Origin: Zingiber officinale
Taxonomy: Eukaryota; Streptophyta; Magnoliopsida; Zingiberales; Zingiberaceae
Length of the DNA: 64,000 bases
Direction: 5' to 3'
Assembly: GCF_018446385.1 (NCBI RefSeq)
Contig: NC_055990.1
Span: forward strand, 131,390,996 to 131,454,995
Each line of letters opens with the position of its first letter. Position 1 is the stretch's first letter. The notes beneath the pieces were generated by a model. It saw only the letters and a program-made list of their open reading frames with translations, had not been told where the DNA came from and made no database searches. The position numbers and the translations under genes are program-made. Shown one piece after another: positions 35,512 through 47,925 of this stretch.

Positions 35512-35526
35512 TTGTTAGTCAATACT
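35512..35526 (-). pseudogene. Sliver of gypsy RNase H between two retroelements
   Basis: Read on the minus strand with the target duplication, 35526-35507 encodes VLTNNT and joins in frame to LGRVLINP at 28475. It is therefore the part of gypsy pol just upstream of the gag-only insertion. It changes into copia A3 sequence at about 35524. Confidence 0.75.
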
Positions 35527-38500
35527 ACTAATGAACAAGCGCTGAGAAATAGCAGAGCATTGACAAAGGGCGAGATAGACCTACGAGTAGGCAATGGAGC
35601 ACGGGTTACTGCTGTTACTGTAGGATCTTACTATCTATCTCTTCCCTCTGGGCTTGTATTAGAGTTGGATGATTGTTGTTATGTGCCTGCATTAACTAAG
35701 AACATAATTTCAGTTTCTTGTTTGGACAATAAAGTTTTCTCTTTTATAATTAAGGACAAATGTTGTTCTGTTTATTTAAAAGATATGTTCTATTATAGTG
35801 CACCTCTGATGAACGGACTCTACATTCTAGACCTTGAAAGCCCTATCTATAACATAAATACCAAAAGGTTCAAGTCAAATGACATGAACCAAACCTATCT
35901 CTGGCACTGTCGCTTAGGTCATATAAATGACAAGCGTTTATCCCAGCTTCATAAGGATGGTTTGCTGGACTCATTTGATTTTGAATCTTATGAGACGTGC
36001 GAGTCATGCCTACTAGGCAAGATGACCAAGACTCCCTTTAGTGGGCATAGTGAGAGAGCAACTGACTTGTTAGGTCTTATACATAGTGATGTATGTGGCC
36101 CTTTCAATGTCGCTGCTAGAGGCAGTTATAGGTACTTCATCACATTTACTGATGACTTCAGTAGATATGGTTATGTGTACTTGATGACACATAAGTCATA
36201 ATCCTTTGAAAAATTCAAAGAATTCAAGAATGAAGTACAGAACCAGCTTAGCAAGAGTATTAAGATATTTCGATCAGATCGAGATGGAGAATACCTTAGC
36301 CATGAGTTTCGTGACTACCTAGTTGAGTGTGGGATTCTATCCCAACTCACTCCTCCTGGAACACCACAGTGGAATGGTGTATCCGAAAGGAGAAATCGTA
36401 CCCTATTAGATATGGTATGATCTATGATGAGTCACACAGATCTTCCGACATTCCTTTGAGGCTATGCTCTAGACACGGCAGCTTTTATACTCAACCGAGT
36501 TCCATCCAAGATCGTGATAAAGACACCATATAGGATATGGACTGGGAGAGATGCCCAGGTGTCTTTTATGAGGATTTGGGGTTGTGAGGCTTACGTTAGA
36601 CATCAAGTCTCAGACAAATTAGGACCCAAATCCGATAAGTGCTACTTTATTGGATATCCCAAGGAAACTAAGGGATATTACTTCTACATTCCCAGTCAGC
36701 ACAAAGTAGTTGTGGCAAAGACTGGGGTCTTTCTAGAAAGGGACTTTGTTTCTAGAAAGACTAGTGGGAGTACGTTCGATCTTGAAGAAGTTCAAGATGC
36801 GGACCATAGCACTGAAGCCTCGATGGAAGTTGAACTGGAACCACAAAGTGTTGTGGATGATGTTGTTCCACAAGGAGTTGAGGAACAACAACTAGTTCAA
36901 GTAGACATACCTCTTCGCAGGTCTGATAGGGTACGTCGTCAGCTTGAGAGATATTCATTTCTCTTGTCTAACCATGATGACGTTGTGCTCATAGAGGATG
37001 AGCCTACCACCTATCAGGAAGCTGTGATGAGACCAGATTCCAAGAAATGGCTAGAGGCCATGAGATCCGAGATGGAATCCATGTACACCAACCAAGTATG
37101 GACTTTGGTTGATCCACCTGAAGGGGTAAAACCCATTGGGTGTAAGTGGATTTTTAAGAGAAAGACTGACATGGATGGACTTATCTATAAGGCTCGCTTG
37201 GTAACTAAAGGTTTCAAGCAGATTCATGGTATTGACTATGATGAAACCTTTTCTCCAGTAGCGATGTTTAAGTCCATTCGGATCATGTTTGCTATTGCAG
37301 CTTACCATGACTATGAGATATGGCAGATGAATGTTAAAACCGTGTTTCAGAATGGAAACCTGCTCGAGGATGTGTACATGACACAACCTGAGAGTTTTGA
37401 AGATCCACAGCATACTAGCAGAGTATGCAAGCTGCATAGGTCTATTTATGGACTAAAGCAAGCTTCTCGGAGCTGGAATCTTCGATTCGATGATGCAATC
37501 AAACAGTTTGGTTTCATCAAGAATGAAGATGAGCCTTGTGTCTACAAGAAGGTTGTAGGGGATATAGTTGTCTTCCTCATATTATATGTGGATGACATAC
37601 TACTCATTGGGAAGGACATCCCTTTGCTTCAGTCTGTCAAGACCTGGCTAAGGAGTTGCTTCTCAATGAAGGACTTAGGTGAAGCATCCCGCATTCTAGG
37701 GATACAGATCTATATAGATAGATCTAAGAGATTGCTTGGCCTAAGTCAGAGTACATATATTGACAAGGTACTCCTTCGGTTTGCCATGCAGAACTCCAAG
37801 AAGGGATTTCTGCCGATGTCACATGGCGTGAGTCTTTCGAAGACTCAAGGTCCCTCTTCTAGAGAGGAGAGAGACCGCATGGATCAGATCCCTTATGCCT
37901 CAGTCATAGGATCTATCATGTACGCCATGCTATGTACGACCGATGTCTCGTATGCTTGAGCATGACGAGCGACACCGTCGATCTAGGTGAAAGTCATGGA
38001 TAGCGGTCAAGAATATTCTTAAGTACTTAAGAAGGACTAAAGAATATTTCTTGATATATGGAGGCAATTATGAGCTAGCCGAAGGGTTACTGATGCTAGC
38101 TTCCGCATCACCGTGATGATTATCGATCGCAGTCAGGGTTCGTATTTTGCATAAATAGTGGTGTTGTAAGCTGGAAGAGTTCGAAGCAGGACACAATAGC
38201 TGATTCTACGATAGAGGCCGAGTATATTGCTGCATCAGAGCCAGCAAAGGAGGCAGTTTGGATCCGCAAGTTCATCACTGAACTTTGGGTGGTTCCCAGT
38301 ATCGCTGACCCTATTGAGCTATATTGTGACAACAATGGAGCTATAGCACAGGTGAAGGAACCTCGCTCACACCAGCGGACCAAACACATACTACGGCGCT
38401 TCCATCTCATTCGAGAGATTATCGAGAGAGGAGATGTGAAGATATGCAGAGTACCTACAAAGGCTAACATCGCAGATCCCTTGACCAAGGCTTTGGCACA

Positions 38501-38561
38501 GAGAAAGCATGATGGTCACACTAGGTCATTGGGGCTTAGAGCCTACACTGATTGGCACTAG
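35524..38561 (+). pseudogene. Ty1/copia pol, copy A3 (broken)
   Basis: 35524-36201 reads protease end and GAG-pre-integrase with a good zinc pattern (CESCLLGKMTKTPF, where A1 and A2 have CESSLRGK) and the first integrase Asp. Stops follow: TAA at about 36199, and TGA codons near 36418 and 36457 in the rest of integrase. A 481-codon frame (36514-37959) covers the integrase C-terminal region, all of the reverse transcriptase N-terminal part and YVDDILLIG. From about 37935 to 38130 many small losses at CTG/CAG triplets break the start of RNase H. The end (38289-38561) is open. Not functional. Confidence 0.9.
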
Positions 38562-38575
38562 TGCTAGTGAGAGAT

Positions 38576-40404
38576 TGTTAGTTAGAGCCCTAGAGCCAAT
38601 CATTTGATGATTGTATTATGGACTTATTGTATCATATTCTTATATAAATAAAGGCATTTATGTTGGTTATTATACTTACTTGTATTGATGCCAAATAAAC
38701 TAAGTATAATAGCGTCCTTGAGTAGAATGTTCTCACCTATATCAATCGGTTAGTTGAACCGATATTGAGATGATATAGGGAACACTACTCTTAATCATTC
38801 CTAGTCGAGTATTAACATTCAGAGACAATGTTAATGCGACGAGACTAGCATGTAGGTCAACTCGATGACTTGATCTCACAAGTCATGGATACAGAGATAT
38901 CAAGTTGACACATGGGTATGCATTGGATAATGTATACTGAATGGTCCACCATGAGAAAGTATCATGGATCGTTATATGAGTGTCATATACTTTCTCATGT
39001 GGCTATTAGTATGACTACTAGTCCTTGGACCTGAAGTCACCATGGATCCCTACATAAGAAGTTATGTACTTTGGTTTCATCAAACGTCACCCGTAACTGG
39101 GTGGACTATAAAGGCGATTACTGGGTATGTAACGAATTATGCAGAGGGATGTGAGTTATGTAGATGAGATCTAACCCTCCTATATGATGAGAGCGACATC
39201 GATATTCTTGATAGAGTGAGACCACGAAGTGCATGGCCATGCCCAAATGAGTCAATATGAGATATTGAGCTCATTTGATTTAGTGAGTCTACTTGGAGTT
39301 CAAGATTTAGATTGGTCAGAGGATGACACGGTCTATGCCTCACATTGATCAATCTAGATGTCTAGGATAGAAGGACACTTGTCATATATTGTGAGGAGTC
39401 ACAATTAGTAGTCACAAGGTGATGTTGGATCTCAACATTCTGATAACTTGGGTAGTAATGATGTGTTGCTAGATACCGCTCATTACTTATGCTTCTAAAA
39501 GGATTTAGGAGCATTGCCAACGTTATAAGAACCTATAGGGTCACACACAAAGGCCAATTAGATGGAGATTAGGTTCATTTGATGAACCTAAAGGATTAGG
39601 TTCATGTGATGAACTAAATTGGATTAAGAGTAATCCAAATTATGCTAATTGAGTTGGATTCAATTTGGTTCATGTGTTAAGTGAGTCTAATTTGGACTTA
39701 GACTCATTGAATCAATTTAATTCAATGAATAGAGATTCATTAAATTAAAATTGACTTGAACCAATGGTTATATTTGATCAACCATGGAAGAGAAGTGGTC
39801 AAGTTTGACTTGACTTGAGAGGAAGATGAAAGGTCAAGTTTGACTTGACCATTTGCCACCTCATTGGTGAGTTGGCATTGAGTGGGCCAATGATGATGCT
39901 CCACATCATCATGGTTACTTAAGTGAGATGTCACCTCATGGGAGTTACCAAGAGTTGTGACTCTTGGTATCCCATGGAGGTTACAACCTCCACTAAAGTG
40001 GCCGGCCACTTTGATTTTCATAAGGTGAGTTTCATTTTTTTGTGGTAACTCCCATCTTCTTCCTCTCTAGCTTTCTTCTTGCTCTCCCTCTCCTCCCTTA
40101 CTGATCTCTAAGGTTGCTAGCACATCCTTAGAGGTTTTTCTCCATCTCTTGCTTGTGTGGATACATATAGAGAAGTGTCTACTTTGACACTTTCGAGATC
40201 CAGCGAACCGAGGACAAGCGGGATTGCGAAAGGCTTCGCATCAAGGGTATATTCCTTCTCCTTTGTAGATCGACTGTAGATCGAGGTTTAGAAACTCGTA
40301 CTCGTAAGTTTTTCGAAAGTTTTATCTTCGCACGGATCCGGTGGCGGGGTTTCGGGGTTTCCGCGACGCGAAAAAGCGGTTTTCGCGGCCCGAAAAACCC
40401 AACA
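38576..40404 (+). repeat. 3' LTR of copia A3
   Basis: TGTTAG to CCAACA, 1829 bp, about 60 shorter than the A1/A2 LTRs. It keeps the same order of hairpins with paired substitutions (38736-38779, 39253-39267, 39599-39615). A purine run GTGAGAGAT precedes it. Confidence 0.92.
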
Positions 40405-41610
40405 AAATATTCTTTCAGCTCCTCAAATGCCTTACTACAATCCTCATCCTATTGAAATTTAGTTTCTTGTCGAAGTACTTTGAAGAAGGGGAGACTTCGA
40501 TCGGCCGACCGAGAGATGAAGCGAGACAGGACGGTAATCCTCCCTGTCAATCTTTGTGCCTCCTTTAGGGTCCGTGGAGGCGTCATGTCTTGTAGTGCTT
40601 TTACTTTGTTGGGATTGACTTCTATTCCCCGCTCGGTCACCATGTATCCTAGGAACTTCCCACTCTTGGCCCTAAATAAATATTTGTTGGGATTGAGATT
40701 GAGTCCAAACCTCCTCAGAGTCCTACAAGTTTCTTCAATATCAGCACATAAACTAGAAGCCTGTGTAGATTTAATAAGAATATCATCCACGTAAACTTTC
40801 ATATTTCTTCCAATCTGCTTTTGAAAAACCTTGTTCATGAGCCTCTAATAAGTAGCTCCTGCATTCTTTAAACCAAAAGGCATAACAATGTAACAATAAG
40901 TACCTTCAGTAGTTATAAAGCTAATATTTTCCTGATTTGCCTTAGCAAGTGGAATTTGGTGATACTCCTAATAGGCGTCCAGCATACTAATGAATTCACA
41001 TCCAGCTGTAGAGTCCATCACTTGATCTATATGAGGCAGAGGATAATAATCCTTCGGGCAAGCCTTGTTGAGATCCCTGAAATCAATACATACTCGCCAC
41101 TTATTACCTAGCTTAGAAACCAAGACAACGTTAGCCAACCAGCTTGGAAATTGTACTTCTCGAATATATCCAGCCTCCAATAATTTATCCACTTCCTTCT
41201 TGATAATTTTATTCTGATCATCTCCGAAGTCCCTTTTCTTTTGTTTGACCAGCCAGACATCTGGGTATACATGAAGAGCATGCTTCATAACCGTTGATGC
41301 CACACCTTGCACCTCCTTAGGTGTCCAGGTGAACACATCACTATTTTTCATAAGACATTTTATCAAGCCCTCCTTGAGATCAGGAGCAAAGTCGAACGCG
41401 ATGTGGGTAGTGGCTTCCGATCGACCGACTTGTATCTACACCTCTTCCTTCTCCTCATATATAAGGGTGGGCAGTTTTTCATGGATGGCATTGATATCCA
41501 TCCTCTGAGCCTTTCGGGTGGCATTAGCTTCTGCCCTCACAACCTTTACATAGCACTTGTGTGCTACTATTTGATTTCCTATGACTTCGCCCACTTGGTC
41601 ATCAACAGGG
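40405..41610 (-). pseudogene. Ty3/gypsy reverse transcriptase fragment, upstream part
   Basis: Read from 41610 down: KCYVKVVRAEANATRKAQRM, then the conserved RT lead-in WKVEVDKLLEAGYIREV-type segment (KKEVDKLLEAGYIREVQFPS, WRVCIDFRDLNKACPKDYYP), MPFGLKNAGATY, the active site YVDDILIKS (near 40785) and RLTGRITVLSRFISRSADRS. Three or four in-frame stops interrupt it. It ends at DEDCSKAFEELKEYF against the A3 LTR. It is the upstream continuation of 28132-28475. About 90 codons of the RT/RNase H connection seem lost between EYF and VLTN. The family is Tat-like gypsy by the KACPKDxYPLP and TNNEAEY blocks. Confidence 0.88.
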
Positions 41611-42172
41611 TGTAGGACCGTGATCTTTCGATAGAGGGGGGTGAATATCGATTCGAGAATATCGAGTATAAGCGCAGCGGAAAAGTAAAGTAGACACAGT
41701 GTTTTTTACTTCGTTCGGAGCCTGTGACGACTCCTACTCGAAGGCCCGTACTCCTTGAGTACTTTCGTTGGGCAATTCACTAGCAATTCGGATAATTACA
41801 ATTTAAGTACAAAAAGATGCTAATGAAAAGAAAAACAAAGCTGTACCGACAGACAAAGAAATTAAAAGAGCAGGATCGTGTCGTCGGAGCTTTGTGAGCA
41901 TCGTTGGAGCGTAGAGCAGCAGAGCGAGTAATCTCACAGTTCTCAGATGTGAAAAAGATGATTGTGAAGCTCCTGCCTAGGGCTTCTTTTATATGTTGCT
42001 CCGGGCGCCTGGATCCCTTCCGGGCGCCTGGAATGTGACGTAGCTGCTCAAACCGAGATGCTCCACGTGGCGACGACTTAGCCTGGATATAATTTGCTTC
42101 CGGGCGCCCAGACCACGTTGTTCCAGAAAACTCCCTTTTCCTGCAAAACAAAGTTAGTCCGAGGCAATATAT
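41611..42172 (-). repeat. 3' LTR of the SIRE-like element, end part
   Basis: On the minus strand it ends ATTCACCCCCC...GTCCTACA. It carries a TATA box (41986-41995) and CCGGGCGCC modules (about 42000-42110). The sequence TGCAAAACAAAGTTAGTCCG at 42140 matches, in reverse, the GGACTAAC...TTGCAG block of the LTR at 26579-27884. Confidence 0.8.
41986..41995 (-). promoter_or_regulatory. TATA box of the SIRE-like 3' LTR
   Basis: CATATAAAAG on the minus strand follows the GCGCC palindromic modules, the same order as palindromes and TATA box in the LTR at 28476. Confidence 0.6.
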
Positions 42173-43600
42173 TGTTGGTGCAATATCCCTTAGGTCAAGG
42201 TTGACTGGTTTGACCAAGCTGTGAGTCTTGGTCATAGTTTCGATGTTTGACAATACATGTAGACACATGGACAATGCAGGTGCAGTTGTTCATGTGGGGA
42301 GACTCTGATCAGGGACTGATCAGTGTAATTGAAGAAGAGTCAAGTAGGTCAAGGATGACCGGATACTTGACTGGGAAGACCTAACTAGGATGTTAGGCAG
42401 AAGAAGGAAAGTCCTAGTGAGTGAAGCTAGGCAAAATGAAAGTCCTAGTGAGTGAAGCTAGGCAGATGGAAATCCTGGTGAGTGAAGTCAGGTGAAAGTC
42501 CTAGTGAGTGAAGCTAGGCAGTATGGAAGTCCTGGTGAGTGAAGCCAGGCAGAAGGAAAATCCTGGTGAGTGAAGCCAGGTGAAAGACCTAGTAAGTGAA
42601 GCTAGGCAGTGTGAAAGACCTAGTGAGTGAAGCTAGGCAGATTGAAAACCCTAGTGAGTAAAGCTAGGTGAAAGTCCAAGTAGGTCAAGAGAGTGACCGG
42701 ATACTTGGCATGAAAGAAAAGTCCAAGTGGGTCAAAGGGATTGACCGGACACTTGGTGAGGGAGTCCTAGCAGGTCAAGGGAGTGACTAGGTGCTAGGCA
42801 TGACGTACCAACAGGGTTAGGGTTGACCGGATGTTGGTTTGGGAGGTTTGGGACTTGGTTTTGGGCAAAAACCAAGTACTGGATCGATCAGTGGATCGAT
42901 CCAGGCTCTGGATCGATCAGTGGATCGATCCAGAGGTCCCAATCGATCAGTGGATCGATTGGGACGCTGCTGCTTCGCGCGATAAGCGCTGGATCGATCC
43001 GTGGATCGATCCAAGCATTTTTCCAGAGCACAGAGGCCCTCTGGATCGATCCGTGGATCGATCCAAAGCCTCCCCGATCGATTGGGAATAATCGAATCGA
43101 TTGAGATCTGACCGTTGCGTCGTATTTGAGCCGCAGGCGAGCGTTGTCTTCGGCATCTCTTCTCAGATCTTTCGCCAGCTCCTCCACAGCACTCACAAAG
43201 CTCAGATCGCCAGTTCTTGAAGGATCTTGGAAGTTCTCCAAGTCAAGAGGCGGATCAAAGCCAAGAAGAGAAGCTAGGGTTAGGGTTTTGTACTCATTGT
43301 AAGCTTGTAAGCTTGTATTTCTTGTATCCTTTCCCTCTCTTCTTGTACTGAGTCTTGTAGGGCTTCTCCGCCTTTGGTAGTTACCATAAAGGAGAGTTTT
43401 ATTAGTGGAGGGTGTGTGTGTTGGTGTGGATCCTTGGATTAGTCACCTCTTGTGAGATGGATACCAAGTAAACCAACCGTGTTAGCGTTGTGTGATTGTT
43501 TCTTTGTATTTCCGCTGCATATCCTTGAAGAAACAAGCAACGAAGCACACCGAGCAAGTGACGAGCTATTCACCCCCCCTAGCTACTTTTGGTCCTAACA
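42173..43600 (+). repeat. 5' LTR of the gag-only element 42173-49318
   Basis: TGTTGG to CCTAACA, 1428 bp. About nine imperfect copies of a 28-33-base unit (AAGTCCTAGTGAGTGAAGCT) lie at 42398-42680. The palindrome array based on GGATCGATCAGTGGATCGAT lies at 42882-43085. CTATTCACCCCCCCTAGC precedes the end. The downstream third (about 43230-43600) is nearly identical to the 3' LTR, but the array region is not. Confidence 0.92.
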
Positions 43601-43602
43601 AG

Positions 43603-43614
43603 TGGTATCAGAGC
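43603..43614 (+). other. Primer binding site (tRNA-iMet type)
   Basis: TGGTATCAGAGC lies two bases after the LTR end. Confidence 0.92.
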
Positions 43615-43734
43615 AAGGTTGCTCTTCACCGGAATCATCGCCGGAAGTGTCAAGCATAACAAGAAAAGCTAGAGGGTGAAGAAGTTGAAGAAATTCTACA
43701 AGTCGAAGACTTCATCAAAAGGCTCAACTTCAAG

Positions 43735-45462
43735 ATGCAATTCCAAGATGGACTTGGATTTGACACAAGGGTGGCTCCACCATACACTTCCACGAGCTTC
43801 GATTCTTGGAAATCAAGAATCGAAAACTTTCTTATGATGGAGATAGAGCAATGGTTTGCTCTAATGGAAGGATTTGAAGCTCCAACAAACTCCAAGGGCA
43901 AGACACTCAAGAAAAGCAAATGGAGCTCGGAGCAAGTCCAAAGGTGCGAGGCCAATGACAAGGTGACCAAGCTTTTGGTAAATTTATTGCCAAACACCAT
44001 CCTTTGCCAAATTTGAGAATTTGAAGATGCAAAGGAATTATGGAGCAAATTGGCCAAGCTTCATGAAGAGATCCCCTCCACTGTACAAGAGCAAGAAGAA
44101 TCTAGAGAGGGTGACTCTTTGGAGCAAGACCAAGAGGAGGACTCCGAGGTTGAGAGATGCTCAACCCCCGAAGAAGAGGAAATCCAAGAAGCTTCATCCT
44201 CAAGGGAATGCATCGAAGGGAACAAGGAGGGAGCATACTCCTTGTTTCATATTCAAGATGATGAAGCCTCCACCTCTAGGATTGAGGGGGAGCAATCCTT
44301 GGTGACGTCGGATCAAGAAGAAGGAGAAGCTTCTACATCCGGGTCAAGTGAAGAAGAAGAAGATGGTGCCACCTCCGAAACTCAAGAAATATCAAATGGA
44401 GGATCAAGTGCCATCCCTACACATAAAGGTAAAAACATTTCAATTAATAATAAAAATCATATTATATGCTTTGAATGTAGGGAACATGGGCACTACAAGA
44501 GCAAGTGTCCTAAATTGGCCAAGAAGAAAGGCCAAGTGGCACCTAAGGGCAAGGAGAAGCCAAAGGAGACCATCCCCGGAACAAAGAAGAGCAAGGAGCA
44601 CATTGTGTGCTTCTCTTGCAATCAAAAGGGGCATTACCGGAGTCAATGCCCTAAGGGGAAGAAGATGGTCAAGGCTCAAGGAGGAAGCTCAAATCAAGGG
44701 GGAGTCCCTAAGGTAAAAAGAAAGGTAACTTTCATTGAGCCTATTCCCTTGCAGAATGGTAAAAAGCATGCTAATTCAAATTTTTATCATTTTAATGCGA
44801 TTTACCATAAGAATAGGAAGCATGAGGGCTTTAAGGAAAAGCATGTGGCCCTACATGCCAAGACTACACCTAAGGTTAGGAGTGTAGGTAAAAATCTAGG
44901 CAATAACTCTAAGGATTTTAGATATAAGCCTAGAAACAAAAATGCTCATGGACCAAAGCCTAAGGATTTAGTGAGGGAAAATCAAGTCTTGAGGTCAAGA
45001 CTTGATAAAATGGAAAAGACCCTAAAAAGGATGGAAAATATCCTATTAGGGCAAAAAGAAAAATACCTAGGGCTAGGAAAATCAAAGCCATCCAATGGCC
45101 ATAGAGGGTTGGGATACAAACCAAAGGCTAAGAAGGATGTGCCCTCGTACCATAGAGTTCCATATAGTTATGGAACAAACCCTAGGTCCAGTGGTCAAGC
45201 TAAGAATACTAGGGAAGTTATCCCTAAGAGTATTTTTGCGAAAAATGTGACTAAGACTTCTAAGAAGTCTAAGAAAGTCACTAACAAGGTCACAAGGAAG
45301 GCTATCCCTAGAGTTGACCTAGAAAATGTGACCAAGGCTTCTAAGAAGCCCAACAAGGTCACTAGGAAGGTATCTAGGGAAGTTATCCCTAGTGAGTACC
45401 TAGAGCATCCAAGGAGCACCAATAGGTGTTGGGTTCCTAGGAGCATCTTCTCTACCCCATAG
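43735..45462 (+). pseudogene. Copia-type gag with one in-frame TGA and two zinc knuckles
   Basis: The ATG at 43735 opens a frame of 576 codons to TAG 45460-45462, interrupted only by TGA 44014-44016. The N-terminus (PYTSTSFDSWKSRIENFL) resembles the DUF4219/UBN2 gag head. An acidic Glu/Ser-rich segment follows, then CCHC knuckles CFECREHGHYKSKCP (about 44468-44512) and CFSCNQKGHYRSQCP (about 44609-44653), a Lys-rich tail with a short coiled coil (LRSRLDKMEKTLKRMENILL) and ending in RCWVPRSIFSTP. The frame may extend upstream of this ATG. TGA is one C-to-T step from CGA (inference). Most of gag after the stop remains open, so the break may be recent. Confidence 0.85.
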
Positions 45463-47911
45463 ATGGGTTAGAGAGTGTCAACTCCGATTAGAAGGGTAGT
45501 TAACCCAACTTTGAGGAAATTGACACTCAAGGAGCATTTTCAAGATTTTTGTTAACATGTGAAAATGAAATGGAATTATTATTTACTCCTTGAAAGAGTA
45601 AAATGTGCCTAATGGTGGAAAATTGATTTTATCTTTAAAAGGCATAAATTGGGAAAAACCTAGAGAAATACCAAGTTGGGATTTTGGTATTCTCTTAGAA
45701 ATTTTAAGGCAATCCGGGCCTTGATTTATATGATTACTCTTGAGGAAAAATGGAATATGCCAACATTTGAGGATATGCTTAATTTTTAAGTGGCATAAAC
45801 AAATCAAGAGATTAAAGAAATGTCAAGTTGGGTTTTGGCATTTTCTTAAGGAAATTGGGCGATCTAGGGTTTATGCTCTTTGATTTAGCTAAGTGGTTAA
45901 GAATACTTAGATAGGTAATCTAGGTATATTTTATTTAAGCTAAACCTTGCCATGATTGTTTGCCCATAATATGACATGACATCATATTTTATTTTAATTT
46001 GTATTTTGCATTCATGACTTATCATGAAAAATACAAAAATACCATGTCATGTCATACATACATCATGTAGTTATAGGAATCTTTCTTTTGAAAGCTATTT
46101 TATTTTGATGTATGCCATAACATTATCATGCATTAGTTTTATTTCCTAAATTTAAGGACAAATGACATTAGTTCAACAAGTGGCATTTGTTTACAACAAG
46201 TGAAATAAACAAGTGGCATTTGTTTAACAAGTGAATCAACAAGTAACATCCTTGGTGGATGTTTACCACTCCAAATGCCTAGATAGATATGCATGATCCC
46301 TAGATTAGGGCAAAACCAAACTTTACATTTCACAAAGACCTATAAGATGACTTGTATGTGTTTCAGTGCACATTAGATACAAGTGAGATGTTAGGATGAT
46401 GAATAAAACTCAAGATGTTGATTTAGTGCATTCTTTTGAGTTTTAAATTCATCAAAACACATAGTTATGTGTTTTCCCATCATTGGGAAAGCTAATGTAC
46501 AAGACATGTGCATTAAGCCCAAGGAACATGGTGGGATATTGGTTTTGAAAATGTTTTCAAAATGATTTTGGAAAACCTTGGTGAAGGCTATCTTTTGATA
46601 AGTACTCACCATTGAATAGTTAGACACAAACTTGAAGAAAACACTAAAATTTTTGCAAGTTCTCAAGTTTGTGTCAATCTTTGAAAATATGATGTATTTT
46701 CATAGAAAACTATTTTTCCATGATAAATTATACCCTAAATAATGTCTACACAAATTTTTACAATTTTTTGAATTTTGTAGAATATTCTAGGGGTTTCTGA
46801 AATTGGCTGAAATTGAATTTCAGCAATTTCAGACCTCCAATCGATCAGTGGATCGATTGGAGTACCTCAATCGATCAGCCGATCGATTGAGAAGGAATTT
46901 CTCGCGAGCAGAAGCTCGTTGGATTGATCAGCCGATCGATCTAAGAAGACTGAATCGATCAGTGGATCGATTCAGGAGGCAATTCCTGCTAGCAGAAGCT
47001 CGCTGGATCGATCAGTCGATCGATCCAGGAAGTCTGAATCGATCAGTGGATCGATTCAGAGAGGTTCAATCGATCGGAACCCAACTCCAATCGATTCAAG
47101 TTGCTGATTTTGGCTGGGAAGGCCTGATTTCAGCATCTTTGAACCATGTTTAGTCTAGGTAACCATTCCTAACCCCTCAAAATACATTTGTATACATAAA
47201 AAGGGTGTTTTCATGTTGAAAACAGGGATGAAATGGTTAAGGAAGACTAAATTGAAGTTTAGGTTGAGGTTGATTTCAATATTGAATTTTTGAACCTCAA
47301 AACTTCTCAATTTGGGTTTCCTAAAGGTTTAGGGATTCCAAGTCATTGTTGGTGCAATGACAGAAGTTTACCACCATGTCTTTAGGGGGAGGGACTCTTT
47401 AAAGGCATGAAAATTATTTTTCATAAACCTTGGAAGGTGGTTAACCTTCTGTTAAGAAAATGCTCATGGATGAGTGTTTGAACTTGAAATGGGGAGTGAA
47501 TATCCTCAGTATTTCAAGTGGTCTCAAGTAGTTGAAAAATGCTCAAGGTTGGACATTTGTCTACATTGAGGAAGAATTTAGCGGGACGAATGAAGGGTAT
47601 GGAACCTTCATTATCGTATTGCTCACAACAAGTGAAGTTGTGAACATTAAGGCGCAACTCTTCAGGGGGAGAGTTTTCAACAATGGATTTGTTGGAGTGT
47701 GCACAAAATTGAGGCACGGCTTAAAGTGTGCTCAAGGATGGGTTGATGTGTGCCAATAGGGGGAGAATGTGTGGTTTAAGTTAGGCCTTCATTACCTATG
47801 GGGGAGGACATAGGGGGAGAATGAACATTCATACTTTGGCATGAATGGAGTTAAGGCTATGGGATTAGCTTAACTCAGAATGGTCCAAACTTAAAGGTAT
47901 TGTCAAACATC
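45463..47911 (+). other. Non-coding 3' region of the second gag-only element
   Basis: About 2.4 kb without a coding frame. A local tandem duplication lies at about 45600-45890 (blocks TTGGGATTTTGGTATTCTC and TTGGGTTTTGGCATTTTC). At 46836-47095 there is a palindrome array of the same ATCGATCAGTGGATCGAT type as in the LTRs of this element. The end is rich in GGGGGAGA runs typical of the sequence before the polypurine tract. Confidence 0.75.
46836..47095 (+). repeat. Internal palindrome array with the LTR motif
   Basis: Modules CAATCGATCAGTGGATCGAT, CAATCGATCAGCCGATCGAT, GATTGATCAGCCGATCGATC and GAATCGATCAGTGGATCGAT recur with about 20-60-base spacing. AGCAGAAGCTCG(T/C)TGGAT occurs twice between modules. 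The array is outside the LTRs, about 0.85 kb before the 3' LTR. Confidence 0.85.
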
Positions 47912-47925
47912 AAAAAGGGGGAGAT

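Larger units (their letters stand above)
35524..40404 (+). mobile_element. Copia A3: third copy of the A family, 5' truncated
   Basis: The 5' LTR, primer site, leader, gag and the protease active site are missing. The copy begins inside the protease region at ACTAATGAACAAGCG, matching about 9375 of A2, and runs through pol to a 3' LTR (38576-40404). The right flank is gypsy reverse transcriptase. It differs more from A1 and A2 than they do from each other, so it is an older insertion or a sister subfamily. Confidence 0.88.

Noticed and set aside
42882-43085. Regularly spaced palindromic repeats resembling a CRISPR array
   Set aside because: Repeats and spacers vary in length, occur inside plant LTRs in several families, and no cas genes exist. 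This is eukaryotic nuclear DNA.
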